A stretch of 64,000 nucleotides of DNA from positions 5,849,070 through 5,913,069 of the forward strand of contig NC_066587.1 in the NCBI RefSeq assembly GCF_905475345.1, in the 5' to 3' direction. Position numbers and translations under genes: made by a program. This document shows positions 37,641-49,806 of this stretch, one piece after another. The stretch is from Vespula vulgaris. Lineage: Eukaryota; Arthropoda; Insecta; Hymenoptera; Vespidae. How positions within the stretch are numbered: the stretch's first letter is position 1; every line of letters begins with the position of its first letter. Under the pieces are notes generated by a model. The model did not search any database. It worked only from the letters and a program-made list of their open reading frames with translations, and was not told the origin of the DNA.

Positions 37641-39054
37641 TAGGAAGAGATTGGGTGGTTTTTCAGCATCCAACGATACTGCTGGTCTTTCCTCTCCTTT
37701 TTCTCTCTCGTTCTATCCACCCCTCTTATATTCTTCGATAGTCTCTTTTCTCGTTTTCCTACGGCACCGTAGCGACGCAAGATGCAACCTGGGATGAGTC
37801 GTGAAAATATCGAAACTTTTTGTCACGAGACTTTATTCGTTATTCTTCTTCCCTTTTGGTCCTTCAGATAATAATAAACTCACAATGGTCTTATTGATGA
37901 TTTTTGAAAAAAAATCGATTCATCGATCGAATATCGTCGTTACTTTTTTAATAATATATTCACGTAGTTAATATAATTTCTAAATTACAAAAAGAAAAAC
38001 TATCGTTTGAGGTAAAGGCGTCGTAAATGATTAGGCTTCTAAAACGATTAAACAGTGAGTTTTAATAATAAAAATAGTTCGACAGACCAGTCAACTCGAT
38101 GAAACATTTACTAACTTAATTACATGTGTGGAAATCAGGGCGATAAATCACGAATAAACGATTTATAATACAAAGGATGTTCTTCTATCTCCTTTTCTCC
38201 AACTGTGTATTCACAATAGGAATGGGTTATTCGTTCCTTTTTTTGTTGTTTTTTTTTTCTTTTTTTGGCAGCGACGCAGTGACAATATTAATATTATATA
38301 ATCGATACCTTTGATACTTAAATTATTTAGAAAAACTGTCTATATCATATTTGTACGAATAAAATTTCATTTATAATTCCACTTCTCGCTTCTTATGCTT
38401 CCTTCTTTTTTTATTATTTCTTTATCTCTTATTTTATAGGAATACTATTCAAAATCAGTCTTGTGGTTGAGATATATTAGGTGTCTGGTGAGGTAGTGTC
38501 AGTTTCATAGTATACATTCAGTGCCACTCGATTTCTTATTCGTATCTTTTGTACATCTTTTCATTTTTTTCTTTCATATTTATTCGACGTACGACGATGA
38601 TTTTTATAATCCTTTTTTTTTCCTTTTTTTTATTTTACGTAGAAAAAACATGACAGACAAATAATGAAACAATATTGTTTAACACGATAATGAAAAATTT
38701 AGAAAGTTCTCATAAACTTTATTATGCTTATGAAACGACAGTAATTCTTTCGAGTGGCATTCTACGCATTTAAGTAGCGAGAACGTCTTCGAGTATTTTA
38801 CGGTGTGGCATTACTATTTTAATTAGAGGCATAAGGTCTGAATTTGTACCGTGCGTCGACACGCGCTACAAAGATTCGAACATGTGCGAGTATGCAAACA
38901 TAAACGAAATTAATTTTAATTTTGATGTAGCACAAGAAAATCACGGATTTTCGATTTTCTCTCAGATGTTCGAATTTAATGTAATACGCGTAATATCGTC
39001 GTGCATACGATTATCCTTTGGATTGGCTGTACAAAATTATAACTATGTATAGTT

Positions 39055-39110
39055 ACATATATGTATATGTATATATATGTATATATATATGTATATATAT
39101 ATACATATAG
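39055..39110. repeat. TA/TG-type microsatellite
   Basis: Runs of TATATG and TATA units over about 55 bases. Confidence 0.85.
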
Positions 39111-39529
39111 ATACAATAAAGTTTACATCGTAGGTACATAATCAAATATTTGAGAGTGACTGGGATTGTGATGCGAAATTACTAATTAATTACTTCGTCC
39201 ATTCTTATTGCTCAAAGAGACACGATTAAAACTTTTTTGACCGATGTAAATGACGATTCAACATAAATCCATTCGTTACAATCCCAGTCCTAACACATAC
39301 ATTGTAACGGTATAATATTATAAGCTATTTGACACAAATAGATATTAATACTTATATGTAGTTTCGTTGCCCTCATTAAAATGAGAGCGAAAATGACAAC
39401 AACGATAATAACTAATTATTATGACGAGTGTTGGACAAGCAACGATATTTTTTCTCTCCTTCTTTCTTTCTTCCTGTTCTTAAATACAATGTGTATTGGA
39501 CATGTGTGTAATGTGTAATGTGTATGTGT

Positions 39530-39544
39530 ATATTTTTATATATA

Positions 39545-39576
<32 letters not shown>

Positions 39577-39610
39577 GATAGATGCATATATGTGTGTGTA
39601 TATATATGTA
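39530..39610. repeat. (TA)n microsatellite with (TG)n end
   Basis: A pure TA run at about 39551-39576 is flanked by TATATTTA and TGTGTGTA sequence. Confidence 0.9.
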
Positions 39611-40642
39611 TCTTCCGCGCTTTAATAATGTCATTAATTTTGCTTTAAACTTCATCAGGCTTCTCTGGTCTGTTTTTACATAAAGAAAAAATATAAAACA
39701 ATTGACACGGTTTTTTTCTATCCGAGTCGACAGGAACGTAATCTACCAGTATTTTATTCTTTCTGATATGGAACTAACGACCATTAATTAGGAATTTATT
39801 TCTCAAGGTACCGATAAACTCAACCGTGAAGTAGAGTCATAGTTTCGGTAAATAGGAACGGAATTAGCACACTGCGAAGAAAGCGTATCTTTCTTAATAT
39901 CTCATTAAACTTCTCCGCATTCGAATTATTTCAAGAACAGTTTTGCTTGAAAAAAAAAAAAACTAAGTATTATATCCATTTCGAATATCAAACGCTTCCA
40001 GGAATGATTATTCTAATAATATTATCACGCGTGCGATAATTGTTATAAACGTCGATTAATTAGATTATAGAGAGCGTACCTTAATGAAAATTGAAAATAT
40101 ATTCTAACCGAGGACTTTGCATGTCTTGAAATAATAAAATTGAATTGAATTTAATCAAGCGATGATTTTAAGATTGAATATATAAAAAACAAAAATAAAT
40201 TTATTTCCTTGTCTAAGAGAGCACAAATTTAAGCGTTTCAAGCGTATATAATATACCATTACAATACATTCACGTTCATATTTTTCTAAATATTTTTTTT
40301 TTTATCAATATATAGTAAGTATTTCAACATTAAAACCGAACATGAACGTCATTTCCAACGAAGCTTGATACTTGCACGATACCACGTTCCATCTTCTTAG
40401 CTACTTCACTCGATTATGTGGTCAAATCGTTGGAAAAAGGACCGGTTCTCTTTCTCTCAACGGGGGGAGCGTGTAAGAACGTCGTATCGTTACGAAGCAT
40501 GCTTGCAAGAAGTAAATTCGTTAAGCCATCTTCTTTCTATCATTTTATCACGATGTTACACTCCTTCTTCGTATTCACTCGCACTCTCATAATAGCAGCA
40601 GCGACTTTCCGATAAGTCATAGTTCTAACAGTGACATTATCC

Positions 40643-40680
40643 AAGAAGAAGAAGAAGAAGAAGAAGAAGAAGAAAAAAGA
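40643..40680. repeat. (GAA)n microsatellite
   Basis: About ten AAG/GAA units on the plus strand, ending in an A-rich stretch. Confidence 0.95.
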
Positions 40681-42480
40681 GGAACTCGACGGGTCCGAAG
40701 CCAGTCCGAGTAGTCTTTTCCTACAGCAGTGTACCATGTATAACCATCACCTGTCCACCGTACGAAGTTGCTCCGCTAATCTCGTTCGTGCTTTCTAATC
40801 GAGCATTCGTTTGGTAAAAAAAGAAAAAAGAAAAAAGATAAAAAGACTATATAGACGCGATCGCCTAAAGAAAATACAATGAACACGCGCTCACGTTTGA
40901 TACGTACGATTCTTCCACCCCTCTCTTTAATAGAGACCTCCTTCAACAAGGAGTTCTGAGTTTCGAGTTCTGAAGCGTGGTTAAGAATCGTCGAACGTAT
41001 CCGAGTGTAAGATTAAAAGGAATAAGAGAATATATGAACCGGTCTTTCGAGCGAGCTCCTCTCGTATATGGTCTCGTTTATACGTTCTTCTTCTTTCCTT
41101 TCATGTTTTTTTTTTTTTTTTAGTTATCGTTATTTAATGCTTTCGAATGTAACAAATAATGTATCTTTAATTTTCACTAACACATTCAAAATTCACATTA
41201 CACACACTCGAATCAATTGTAGTTGCAAGCATACGACGATTATTCGAACTCTTTTCATCAATGATAAGATTGTAATTTACAACACTTATTGCAATCGATA
41301 TATTGAGTTTAGTTAAACCCAACGACAATTACATAAATGCATTAGTTAAATAAAGTGTGAATGATTGACACTGTACGAATGAAAAAATCGTGTAGGAGTA
41401 TGAACGAACGAGAAATCGTGAAAGAATCGAGAAAAGTAGATAAGCGATTGGATGAATGTAGATGGTATATAAGTTTCTGCAACAGTAAAAGTAGTAAGAT
41501 GAAAGGACATCGTTCCGTCGGTCCTTTATAACTCTAATGCTTTGTAGACATAAAATGATATCTTTGTTTCTTTCTTAATCGCGTTATTCCCTATACCTTT
41601 ACGTTAACTTTGATTTGAAAAAAAAAAGAAAAAAAATTTCTTACTCCATATATTTCTCATAATAACTTTCAGATTCCGTTGTTGATCATTTTCCTCCTTA
41701 AACGATGTTTTCACAAATACACGCGTAAATTTATCAAAAATCACACACAATACAAACTTACGAATATCAAACTTTCCAAAATGTAAGTGGAAAGCTAAAG
41801 TTTAAGTCTTTTAAAAAGAAAAAGAATTTTCATCGTTCTTCGGCGAGATAAGTCGATGGGATGACATATTATTTATTATTTTTCAATCGGTACGATCAAT
41901 TTATGTTCTCGGTAATATTTCGTTCGAAATAATCTTTTCGACGCAACGTTTATGCGCGTGAATTCACAAAACGCGCGTATCTTTCGAGAACTCTCCGATT
42001 TCCATCCTCTCTATTTCTTGGACTCACAGCCGGTCGGGATACAATTTCTTTGAAAGCTTTTGTCCTACAAGTCTGCCTGAGGCACGGTCTTTCGCGTGAA
42101 CCAGTTTTCGCAATGATTCCTTCTGCGTGCCGAAAATTCGCAGCCGGTGGTGATTCGTCCTCCCTTGCCTTCGACTCGACCCGAGATATCTTTCCGTCTC
42201 TTTCTCGGTCTCTCAATGCTCCTCTGATTTATGCCCGTTCCAGGGCATGCAAATTTCTTTCGTTGTAGGTCGCCTACGTCGAGGCCACTTGGAGTCATTG
42301 TTCCACTAGATAGGTCCCCGTACGGACACGAAGAATGTCAACTATCCTACTTCCGGGTCTGTTTATCCATCCTTCTATCCTTTTTCTGCTCTTTTATTTT
42401 CATCGACAAATAGTATCCAGAAGAGAACAGTCCGTAATGTAAAACGGACCTCAACTTCTACCGACGGTACAATGATGTGT

Positions 42481-42610
42481 GAAAGAAGAAGAAGAAGAAG
42501 AAGAAGAGAAGGAGGAAGAAAAAGAAGAAGAAGAAGAAAAAGAGGAGGAGGAAGAAGAAGAAGAAGAAAAAGAGGAAGAGGAAGAAGAGAAAAAAAAGAA
42601 AAAGAGAAGA
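42481..42610. repeat. Long (GAA/GAG)n polypurine tract
   Basis: About 130 bases of nearly uninterrupted purines made of GAA and GAG units. This is the longest homopurine run in the window; such runs can form intramolecular triplexes. Open frames through it are repeat translations only. Confidence 0.95.
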
Positions 42611-42898
42611 CATTCTTCTCTTCTACATTTTCTGCGAATATCCTTCGATACGGAGAATAAGAGAAAGGGAAAATTGCCCTCGTTTCTCTTCCGTTCGCTT
42701 CGTGTCAGCCTTTGCTCGCGTTAAGAAGAGAGGAAAAGAAGGGAAAGAAAAAAAGCTTTTCCTCCCTTTCCTCGTGCTTCCTTTTCTTTTCGAAGGATCT
42801 TACGATCTCTTTTCTTACCGATGACGAAAAAGAAGAAATATTGTGTGTTCTGGTTACGCTTCGCTTCGGCGCACAATATGAATCGGAACGATGTCTCC

Positions 42899-42929
<31 letters not shown>

Positions 42930-43709
42930 TTTCTCGTTTTCTTTCTCTTTTTTTCGTAAAGACATCACCCTCGCGCACCATCGAATACGATCGAGATTTC
43001 TGTTCTTCTCCTTTACGACTTTGTCGTTGTTCTCTCCCTACTCCTCTCTTTTTCTCGTTCAACCCTCCTCTAACCACCCTCCGACTCGTGCCGCGGCATT
43101 CAAAGACGGATTAGTTGTTTCGTGAGGATGCGGGAACTATCAAGAGGATCGATAATACGCGAATACTTTGCAGGCAGGAAAATTTGACGATAATATCTAA
43201 CCGATATCTCGATTATATTGATTTTCATTTTGAAATCAATACTCTTCTCCCTTTCTACATATTTATTTTATGTATACTATCGTACGATTTTGCTATACAT
43301 AAAACTAATTAATACCGTACTAAACACATACGTAATGGAAACGAACATTTGTGAAATTAAAGATACTGAAATATGCATTCTCTCTCGGTTTAAAAGATCG
43401 AGAGCAAATTTTTAGTCACCTACTTTCGAAAAAGGAGCATCCTTTTGTACTCCATTTCATCCCTCGGCTGTTACACTTTCTCCTAAAAGTGTAGATTTTA
43501 CGAAGGCCTGAGGTCGTTCGCAGTTTTCTCTCGTTATTCACGTTGGACGTTTAGAGAGTCGTTTCTTCGTTCATTTTCTTCTATCCCTCGTGCCCGCTAC
43601 ACGTGTTTCGACCCATCTTGTGAGATCGGCCTCAACGGGAAACCTGACGATTCCGCAAAAATAGTCTCTATATACTTACTCGAGGGGAAAATAGTTCTTT
43701 TAACTCTAT

Positions 43710-43715
43710 TTTATT
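43710..43715 (-). terminator. Candidate poly(A) signal of Krüppel
   Basis: AATAAA on the minus strand (TTTATT on the plus strand) about 860 bases after the Krüppel stop. It is one of few such signals between 43600 and 44570. A polypurine tract at 43747-43806 lies just before it in transcription order. Confidence 0.3.
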
Positions 43716-43935
43716 TTTATCCTCTTTTATAGGATAGTGTGATAAACTAAAAAAGAAAAAGAAAAAAGGAAAAAAGAAAGAAAAAAGAAAAAAAGAAAAA
43801 AGAAAACAATACCTCTTTTTGATCGTCGGAACAAAAAGAGAAGAATATGTAGAATAGCGAAAGAGATCGGCGAGTTTCGACCTCGTAACCTGACAAAAGG
43901 TAAAATACACCCCTGAGTTTCATGGAGTTCATTGT

Positions 43936-44023
43936 AGATATATATATATAATATACATATATATACACATATAAGTATACATATACACACACACATATAT
44001 ATATACATATAATATACATATAC
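43936..44023. repeat. (TA)n/(CA)n microsatellite in the likely Krüppel 3' UTR
   Basis: Alternating TA runs with TATACA and CACACA stretches over nearly 90 bases, about 550-640 bases after the Krüppel stop. Confidence 0.85.
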
Positions 44024-44575
44024 GCAGCATATGTAGAAAACACTCCAAGACCCTCGACGACAAGATTTCATATAGAAATGAATTTATAAACGAGAGCTTA
44101 GGTGTATATACCTCCGTTTTTTTCTCTCTATTGGTATGAAGGAGAAGCGTGTATCATAACGCCATGAAAGAAGGCGACTTAACGAATTTGTTTCTTGTGC
44201 ACAAGTTTCGTATGGATATAACGTTTCTACACGCTCTCTCGACTGAAAGAAAGAGACCAGCCCTTTTTTCAACGATTCAATCACATAATTGAGCGAAGTA
44301 ACTAAGAAAAAGGAACGTGGTATCGTGCAAATACCGTTGGAAATCACGTTATGAGATCATGTTCGGTTAGAACGACGCGATATTTCTTCGTATATACATA
44401 AAAGAAATATTCGGGACAACGTGAACATGAACGTGAACGTATTATAACGGCATACTGTATACACTTGAAACGCCTAAATTTGTGCTCCCTTTGCCAAAAG
44501 AAGTCGATTTTCGTTTTTCATATATTCAATTTTGAAATTATCGCTTGATCGAATTCAATTCAATTTGTCGCTATT

Positions 44576-47500
44576 TCAAGACATGCAGATTACTCTTTGC
44601 ATCCCTGTAGACATTGAAAGATCTTCCGGTTCGGTTTGTTCCGGTAAGTCGATTGGTATACCGGATAGATTGATCGGTAATGAAACAGCCGGATCGATTA
44701 CCGAACTCTGTAGTTGCTGTTGACGTTGTCGATGAGTCGACCTCTTAGCGATGGGCGTGGTCAAACTCTTTCTTTGGGGCAACGTCGTTACAGTCGTCGT
44801 TGTTGTCATAGTCGTCGTCGTGGCTGTGTTCGTCGTTGTCGTCGCCATCGTAGTCGTCGCCACCATTGTCGTCGATTCTACTTCGTCCATATCGATGTCC
44901 ACGTCGATATCGATATCGATATCGTCTTCGAGATCATCGCTAGCTACGGACGGCGATGCGACTCGTGACCTCGACCCCTGTCCTCCAACCATCGTACTGC
45001 TAGTACCGCACTTATGATGCATCAGATGATGCCTTCTTCGAAAACGCATCTGACAATGTTCACACTCAAATGGTTTTTCGCCTTTATGAATCAAAGAATG
45101 TGCCTTGAGTTGATTCGAATCGCTGAACTTGGCCGAACAGAGTTCGCACGCGTACGGACGTTCACCCGTATGTACACGCAAGTGACGACGGAGATTGGCT
45201 ACTTGGACGAACTGACGATCGCAATGGCTGCAGTGATACGGTTTCTCACCGGTATGCAGTCTCATGTGCGTCTTCAGGTGATGATCTCGAGTAAATCTGT
45301 AATTAAATGGTTCAAATATATGTTGAGATGTATGCGGTTTATTTTCTGTTCGTTTTGTCTTTCTTTTTGGAATTTTTTTTCCCCCTTAAATTTCTGTATT
45401 CTATCTTTTTCTCACCTTTTATGACATTCCGGACACTCAAATGGCTTCTCACCTGTGTGCGTGCGCTCGTGATTTTGTAACACGTGTTTGTAACCAAAAG
45501 ATCTCGAACACACGCCACAGGTGAAGACCTTGTCCCTTCCATCTTTTCCCGCCTCCGGGCTGATTGACGTAGGTGGGCTAAGTGGCGCCACGCTCTCCAA
45601 CGAATTTTGAACGTTGCTCTCCGTCTTTGCCACCTTCGTTGCCTTTCTCTTCGTCGCTTGACTCTTTTTATTACTGATTCTATCCGCGCTACTGCTCACG
45701 ACGTTGTTATTATTGTTATTATTATTATTATTTGTATTACCGGAACTAGAGCGGCGGGAAGAGGATTTTGTCGTGGCAAGAGCTGACGAAACCGAACCAG
45801 GCGAGTGATGAAGAGGCGAAGGGGGTGAGGAAGCTGCGGGCGGCGCCCACCCTCCGAAGAGAGTCTGATGATGTTGATAGAGGGATGGACTCGCCGCTAA
45901 GGTTGCATGTAGTGAAACAGGAATGCCGGCTGCCATTAGAGCTGCCGTTCGACTGGCGGCCAATAATTGTTGAGGAGTCAACATCGACAATCCTGCTGCT
46001 GCAGCACCCATCCCCGAGAACATCGTCGACGACGTGTTATTGTTGTTATTGTTATTGTGCAAAGGTGGTGAGAGCGGTTGTTTCTCCGATTCTTGCTTCA
46101 TGTCGAGATGTTCTCCAGCCAGAAGTCCTAAGATCAAAGATCGAACGATCTTTTCAAATCATTAAGTTTATAAATGATAAATGGGGGATTATGACTTTTT
46201 ACCTCGTCAGAAATATTATTTTTCCTTTATTCGATAAATAAAGTAGTACATTTGTTGCACTTAATCTAACATAACAATTCTCCTCTTTATCCCACATGAG
46301 GATCTCGTACACGCGAGCAAGTTCTTCTCCATTCATTCGCGCACTCTCGTACGCGACGCAGAGTTCATTCATAAAACTCGACTACACCCACCCACGCGAG
46401 TAGAACACGTACCACCTCTTCGACTATTCACGGAGGCCAACGACTTTGAGAATGTCTAAGTTTTATCGCGCGTATCGAAGCGTCGACTACGTTCGTCGTG
46501 ATAATTCAAAGCCGGATTTCTCAAATTTTCCTCGTTTGCTTCAAGGCCAATAACTTCTATCGCCTTGTTTCATTTTATTTCTAAAGGATGGACAAAATAT
46601 GTACATAATCTCGATAATCGTTACTTCGCAACCCACGATCAGTCCTTATTCACGCATATGTTTTTCATAAATGCATTTTATGTAACGTCTTACGTTATCT
46701 CCAGATATTTAAATGTTATCGATGTCGTGCATCATTACCTTTCAAATATTATCGAGTATATTTCTTTATTCGCACGAGAAAAATCATCGAGAATCTATTC
46801 TCTAAAAATGACTTTAGGTGTCGACATCGAACGAAGCCACTTACGAATATCCTAAATTTAACGCGAATAAATTTACAAAAATCTCCAACCATCCGCACGT
46901 GATTCCCGCAAATTGTCTTTCAATTTGCTCATCTCGCAAAGGCGAATGATAAGCGCAATAAGGTCGATTTCATTAAAAACAAAAGAAATAAAAAAAGAAT
47001 GAAAAAAGAAAGAAAAGAAAAAAGAAAAAATAAAGCAAAAAAGCAAAAAGAAGACACGAAACGGTCGCACTCGGTCGGCGTTTGCTAATTAATGGACCGT
47101 TTAGGGGAGGGTTGTAATGAGCTCCGTTGAATCAATAAGGGTGCGTAGAGGCTTCCCTTTCCTTCTTTTCTCTTTCGTTCTCTATCCCTTTCTAACACTC
47201 CACCCCTAAAACTCCCTTAACGTCTACCAGTATTCTTACGGCCTACAATCGCCGTTTCCCGGCAACACGACGACGAGTACCGCCCCCGCCTGCATCCCTT
47301 CCCTAATTGGTCACAACTCCGATGATATTTCCACTTTGAATTTTTTCTTGAAGCTTCTTCAAAGTATTACATCTCATCTTCTTTTTCTTCCTCTCTTTTT
47401 TCTTTCTTTCTTTCTTTCTTTCTTTCTTTTCTTTCTTTCACAATAGAAATCCAGGTTCGTTACTTTTCCTTTTTAGATAAAAGAAAATAATACGATTGAG

Positions 47501-48600
47501 ATATAGTAAGGAGTCGTTAAAAACGCGTTTAGAAACGTTCCGAGAGAAATGTATCTACTACGCAGAGTGTAGAAAAGAATGAAACAGCGAACGCGAATTC
47601 GACGAACGCGACGAAGATTTTCGTGGAAATCGCGACTCGCACGCAATCTCCTTGACAATTACAAGGATTATTTTTGGAAATACGTTACGAGCGCGTAACT
47701 CGTTTCACGTTTCTCTCCCATTTATTTCTCGTTTGCCCTCCGTCAAGTAATTTCACTTCGCGCTGGCTTATCGATGTTTACAATGTGTCATAACACCGTC
47801 GTGTCGCCGCGAGCGCTTTTAGACTTTGGCGCCTTGCCAGTGCCACGACCGGTGGGGTCGTTAGAAACTCGGAAATCTTCCTCTCCTCCCTCCTTCTCTT
47901 CCCCCCAATACTTTCTTATCCTATTCTGTGTGCATACTCGACAACGATACAACCTCGATGATACGATCATTGACGAAGATGGAAATGAATATGCCCACAG
48001 CATTTGCTTTCGTGGGAAACAAACAAAAGATTCACATTGGAGTACCCTTCAACGCGTCCGAAAATCTTATCAAAATGGGCCTTGGCTACGGATTACTTTT
48101 GTTTCTTTAACGACTTCGGCGAGACAAAAATAATCGATTCTCAGATCTCTTACTACGACGAAGCTCGAAATGCGTGCCAACCATCTTTTGTCTTCTTCGT
48201 GCTTTGTTTACAAGTATGTATGTATATACGTACGTATCTAAATGTGTATAATTTTGTGACCTCTCTGCTCCTTTTTTTTTCTTTTCTTCCAATGTTTACT
48301 CGAAACGTAACGTCTCTATATTTTTACATCAAGCGAAACTTTTTTTTTTGTACATAGCAACGAAATCCTATTCCCTAAGTATATTCCTCGTTGTCATCTT
48401 ATTTTTCCAAGAAATTTACTACGTGTTTATCATGTTTAGCACGTACATAACGACCTTTTGTTTATAGTCGTACGATTCACGCAATTCGATCGTAACGCGT
48501 GATATCCGGAGAAAAGAGATGGGAGAAAAGACTTGATTTTGTCGAGACTCGAGAACCTACCTGCATTAACCTGTGCCTCCTGCAGATAAGACAGTGCCAT
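44576..48600 (-). CDS. Kr: Krüppel, gap-gene zinc-finger transcription factor
   Basis: Nuclear C2H2 repressor that patterns the central embryo. Three coding exons (48600-48561, 46127-45416, 45296-44576) join in frame to 490 residues. The tiny first exon encodes MALSYLQEAQVNA, matching the fly start in pattern (M-x-x-S-x-LQ-x-AQ). Exon 2 has GLLAGEHLDMKQE, the SMLTPQQLLAASR motif, two poly-Asn runs (about 38-44 and 145-154) and finger 1. Fingers 1-5 lie at residues 217-237, 245-265, 273-293, 301-321 and 329-347, the last C2HC, with TGEKP-type linkers and the Krüppel order (GYKHVLQNH, TRDHHLKTH, VQVANLRRH, SDSNQLKAH, RRRHHLMHH). The tail has an Asp-Ile/Val alternation (371-391), a Thr-rich run and EQTEPEDLSM, with the CtBP motif PEDLS at 474-478; PINLS (458-462) may be a second. 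Intron 2 (119 bp) splits finger 2. The C-terminus is shorter than in flies. It is the only gene in over 46 kb. Confidence 0.97.
46128..48560 (-). other. Krüppel intron 1 (2.4 kb)
   Basis: GT-AG intron between the short first coding exon and the main exon (donor GTAGGT, acceptor TTAG on the minus strand, phase 1). It holds no supported exon. A less AT-rich block at 47080-47330 contains ATTGGT (a CCAAT box on the minus strand) and is a candidate intronic enhancer. A (TTTC)n tract lies at 47401-47439. Confidence 0.85.
47401..47439. repeat. (TTTC)n microsatellite in Krüppel intron 1
   Basis: About nine TCTT units with one slip, embedded in a longer pyrimidine-rich stretch from about 47370. Confidence 0.95.
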
Positions 48601-49500
48601 TCTACGATCCGTGATACGTGGTTTCACTTAGACACTCCATCCACTCCCCCGCACAATGTTATCACTTGCGACGAAGAAGATCGAAAATAGATACGTGGCA
48701 CTGCACCAACGAAAAGAAAGAAAGAGATCAATTGGAAAAGAGAGAAAGATTGAAAACGAGAAAAGGAAAGAAATAAAGATATCTCGCGAGCGTTAGCGAC
48801 GAATGTTTTGATCTGTTTTCCTTTTGGTGATCTCTTTTCCTTATCGAACTTGGAACAATTAAAAAAAAATCGTGCGCGGGAAACCACAATTGTTGTCTTA
48901 TACGCAATCCTCGTGGGTTTTTCCTTATTCCAGTAGATACGATTAGACGTATATTAAATCTTCTTTATAAATCTTGAGAAGAGGAACTACGAATGAGCGA
49001 ATCCTTTCTCTCCGTTTTCTTTTTTTTTCTTTTTCGTTTTTTACCCATCCATTGAGAAAGTACATGTACGATCGTGAAACTTAAACCGAGTAAACGAAAA
49101 ATAAAAAAAAAATAAACAACTGAAACAGCCGAGGCGAGTCGTTATTACTTTTCTATTATAAACAATAAGCGGACGAACGTTCAATTGGAAGGAAATAACT
49201 ACGAACGTCGACGTTACCACGGGCTGACCTAACCCAATACTAAGTGACAGTCGAGTTGCGCTCGCTGTAGTCAAACATCCCCACCAACTCGGTTGATCTC
49301 CCACCAGTACCACTTTTGGCTACCCCCACTTTCCCACGCGTCTTCTCTCTACCCTGTCCGGAACGAGTGTCCCGGCTGCGCGAGTCGACGCGCGCGCGAC
49401 TCTTCGAGGGCTGGAGCGTGCTTTTGAGCGAGTTGGGTGTATAGCAGAGTTCTTCGAGATAGAGAAAGAGAGAGTGAAGTATAGAGGGATGGTAGTATCT
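48601..49500 (-). promoter_or_regulatory. Krüppel 5' leader and promoter region
   Basis: This lies directly upstream of the Krüppel ATG. A strong initiator match TCAGTT on the minus strand has its A at 49121, with TATAAT starting at 49160, 39 bases away and farther than canonical. A second TATAAA-like site is at 48964-48970 (minus). Upstream, 49200-49480 is CpG-rich with a GAGTCG/CGACTC dyad around 49382-49402. The start site is not certain. Confidence 0.35.
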
Positions 49501-49735
49501 ATCGCCAGGGAGGAAAAAGAGAACGCTCGAGCGAGAGAGAAAGTGACTAGGCGAAGCTAAAGGCGAAGGGAGAGCTGAACCTGCGACCGTGATCTTTTGG
49601 GATTGGGGGGTGGGGGTTGGAGAGGAGTCGCAGATACACCAAGGGGCTGTTTCTTCCTCTTTCTAACACCGACCGAACAGAAAAAGACACCTTGGTGATC
49701 GAGGAAACCTGCAAAAGGAAGAGAAAGATAGAACG

Positions 49736-49806
49736 TGTATATATATATATATATATATACATTATATATATGTATATATCTATGTGTGTGTATGTGTACG
49801 TATATA
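49736..49806. repeat. (TA)n/(TG)n microsatellite
   Basis: A pure TA run of about 24 bases is followed by TATATG and TGTG units. Confidence 0.9.

Larger units (their letters stand above)
20701..43709. other. Gene-free domain downstream of Krüppel
   Basis: About 23 kb in which I find no supported exon on either strand. Open frames are mostly short, many are simple-sequence translations (GA/TC, GAA), and none shows a known domain. Base composition is less AT-rich than in 1-20 kb and CpG is common. Less AT-rich blocks (for example 22140-22680, 23020-23210, 25620-26180, 26780-27180, 28780-29320, 33540-33840, 34140-34390, 36800-37020) alternate with AT-rich ones and with microsatellites, a pattern expected of spaced cis-regulatory elements. 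An unrecognised non-coding RNA is possible. Confidence 0.5.

Noticed and set aside
42705..43125. Overlapping open frames on both strands
   Set aside because: They are translations of CT/GA repeats.
17454..44575. Transposon or satellite content
   Set aside because: No terminal inverted repeats with target duplications, transposase fragments or long tandem arrays could be recognised by eye; only microsatellites are certain.
44714..45017. Plus-strand open frames opposite Krüppel exon 3
   Set aside because: They are shadows of the Krüppel Thr- and Asp-rich coding repeats.
45768..46241. 157-codon plus-strand open frame opposite Krüppel exon 2
   Set aside because: Antisense shadow of the Krüppel exon, running on into intron; no family similarity.
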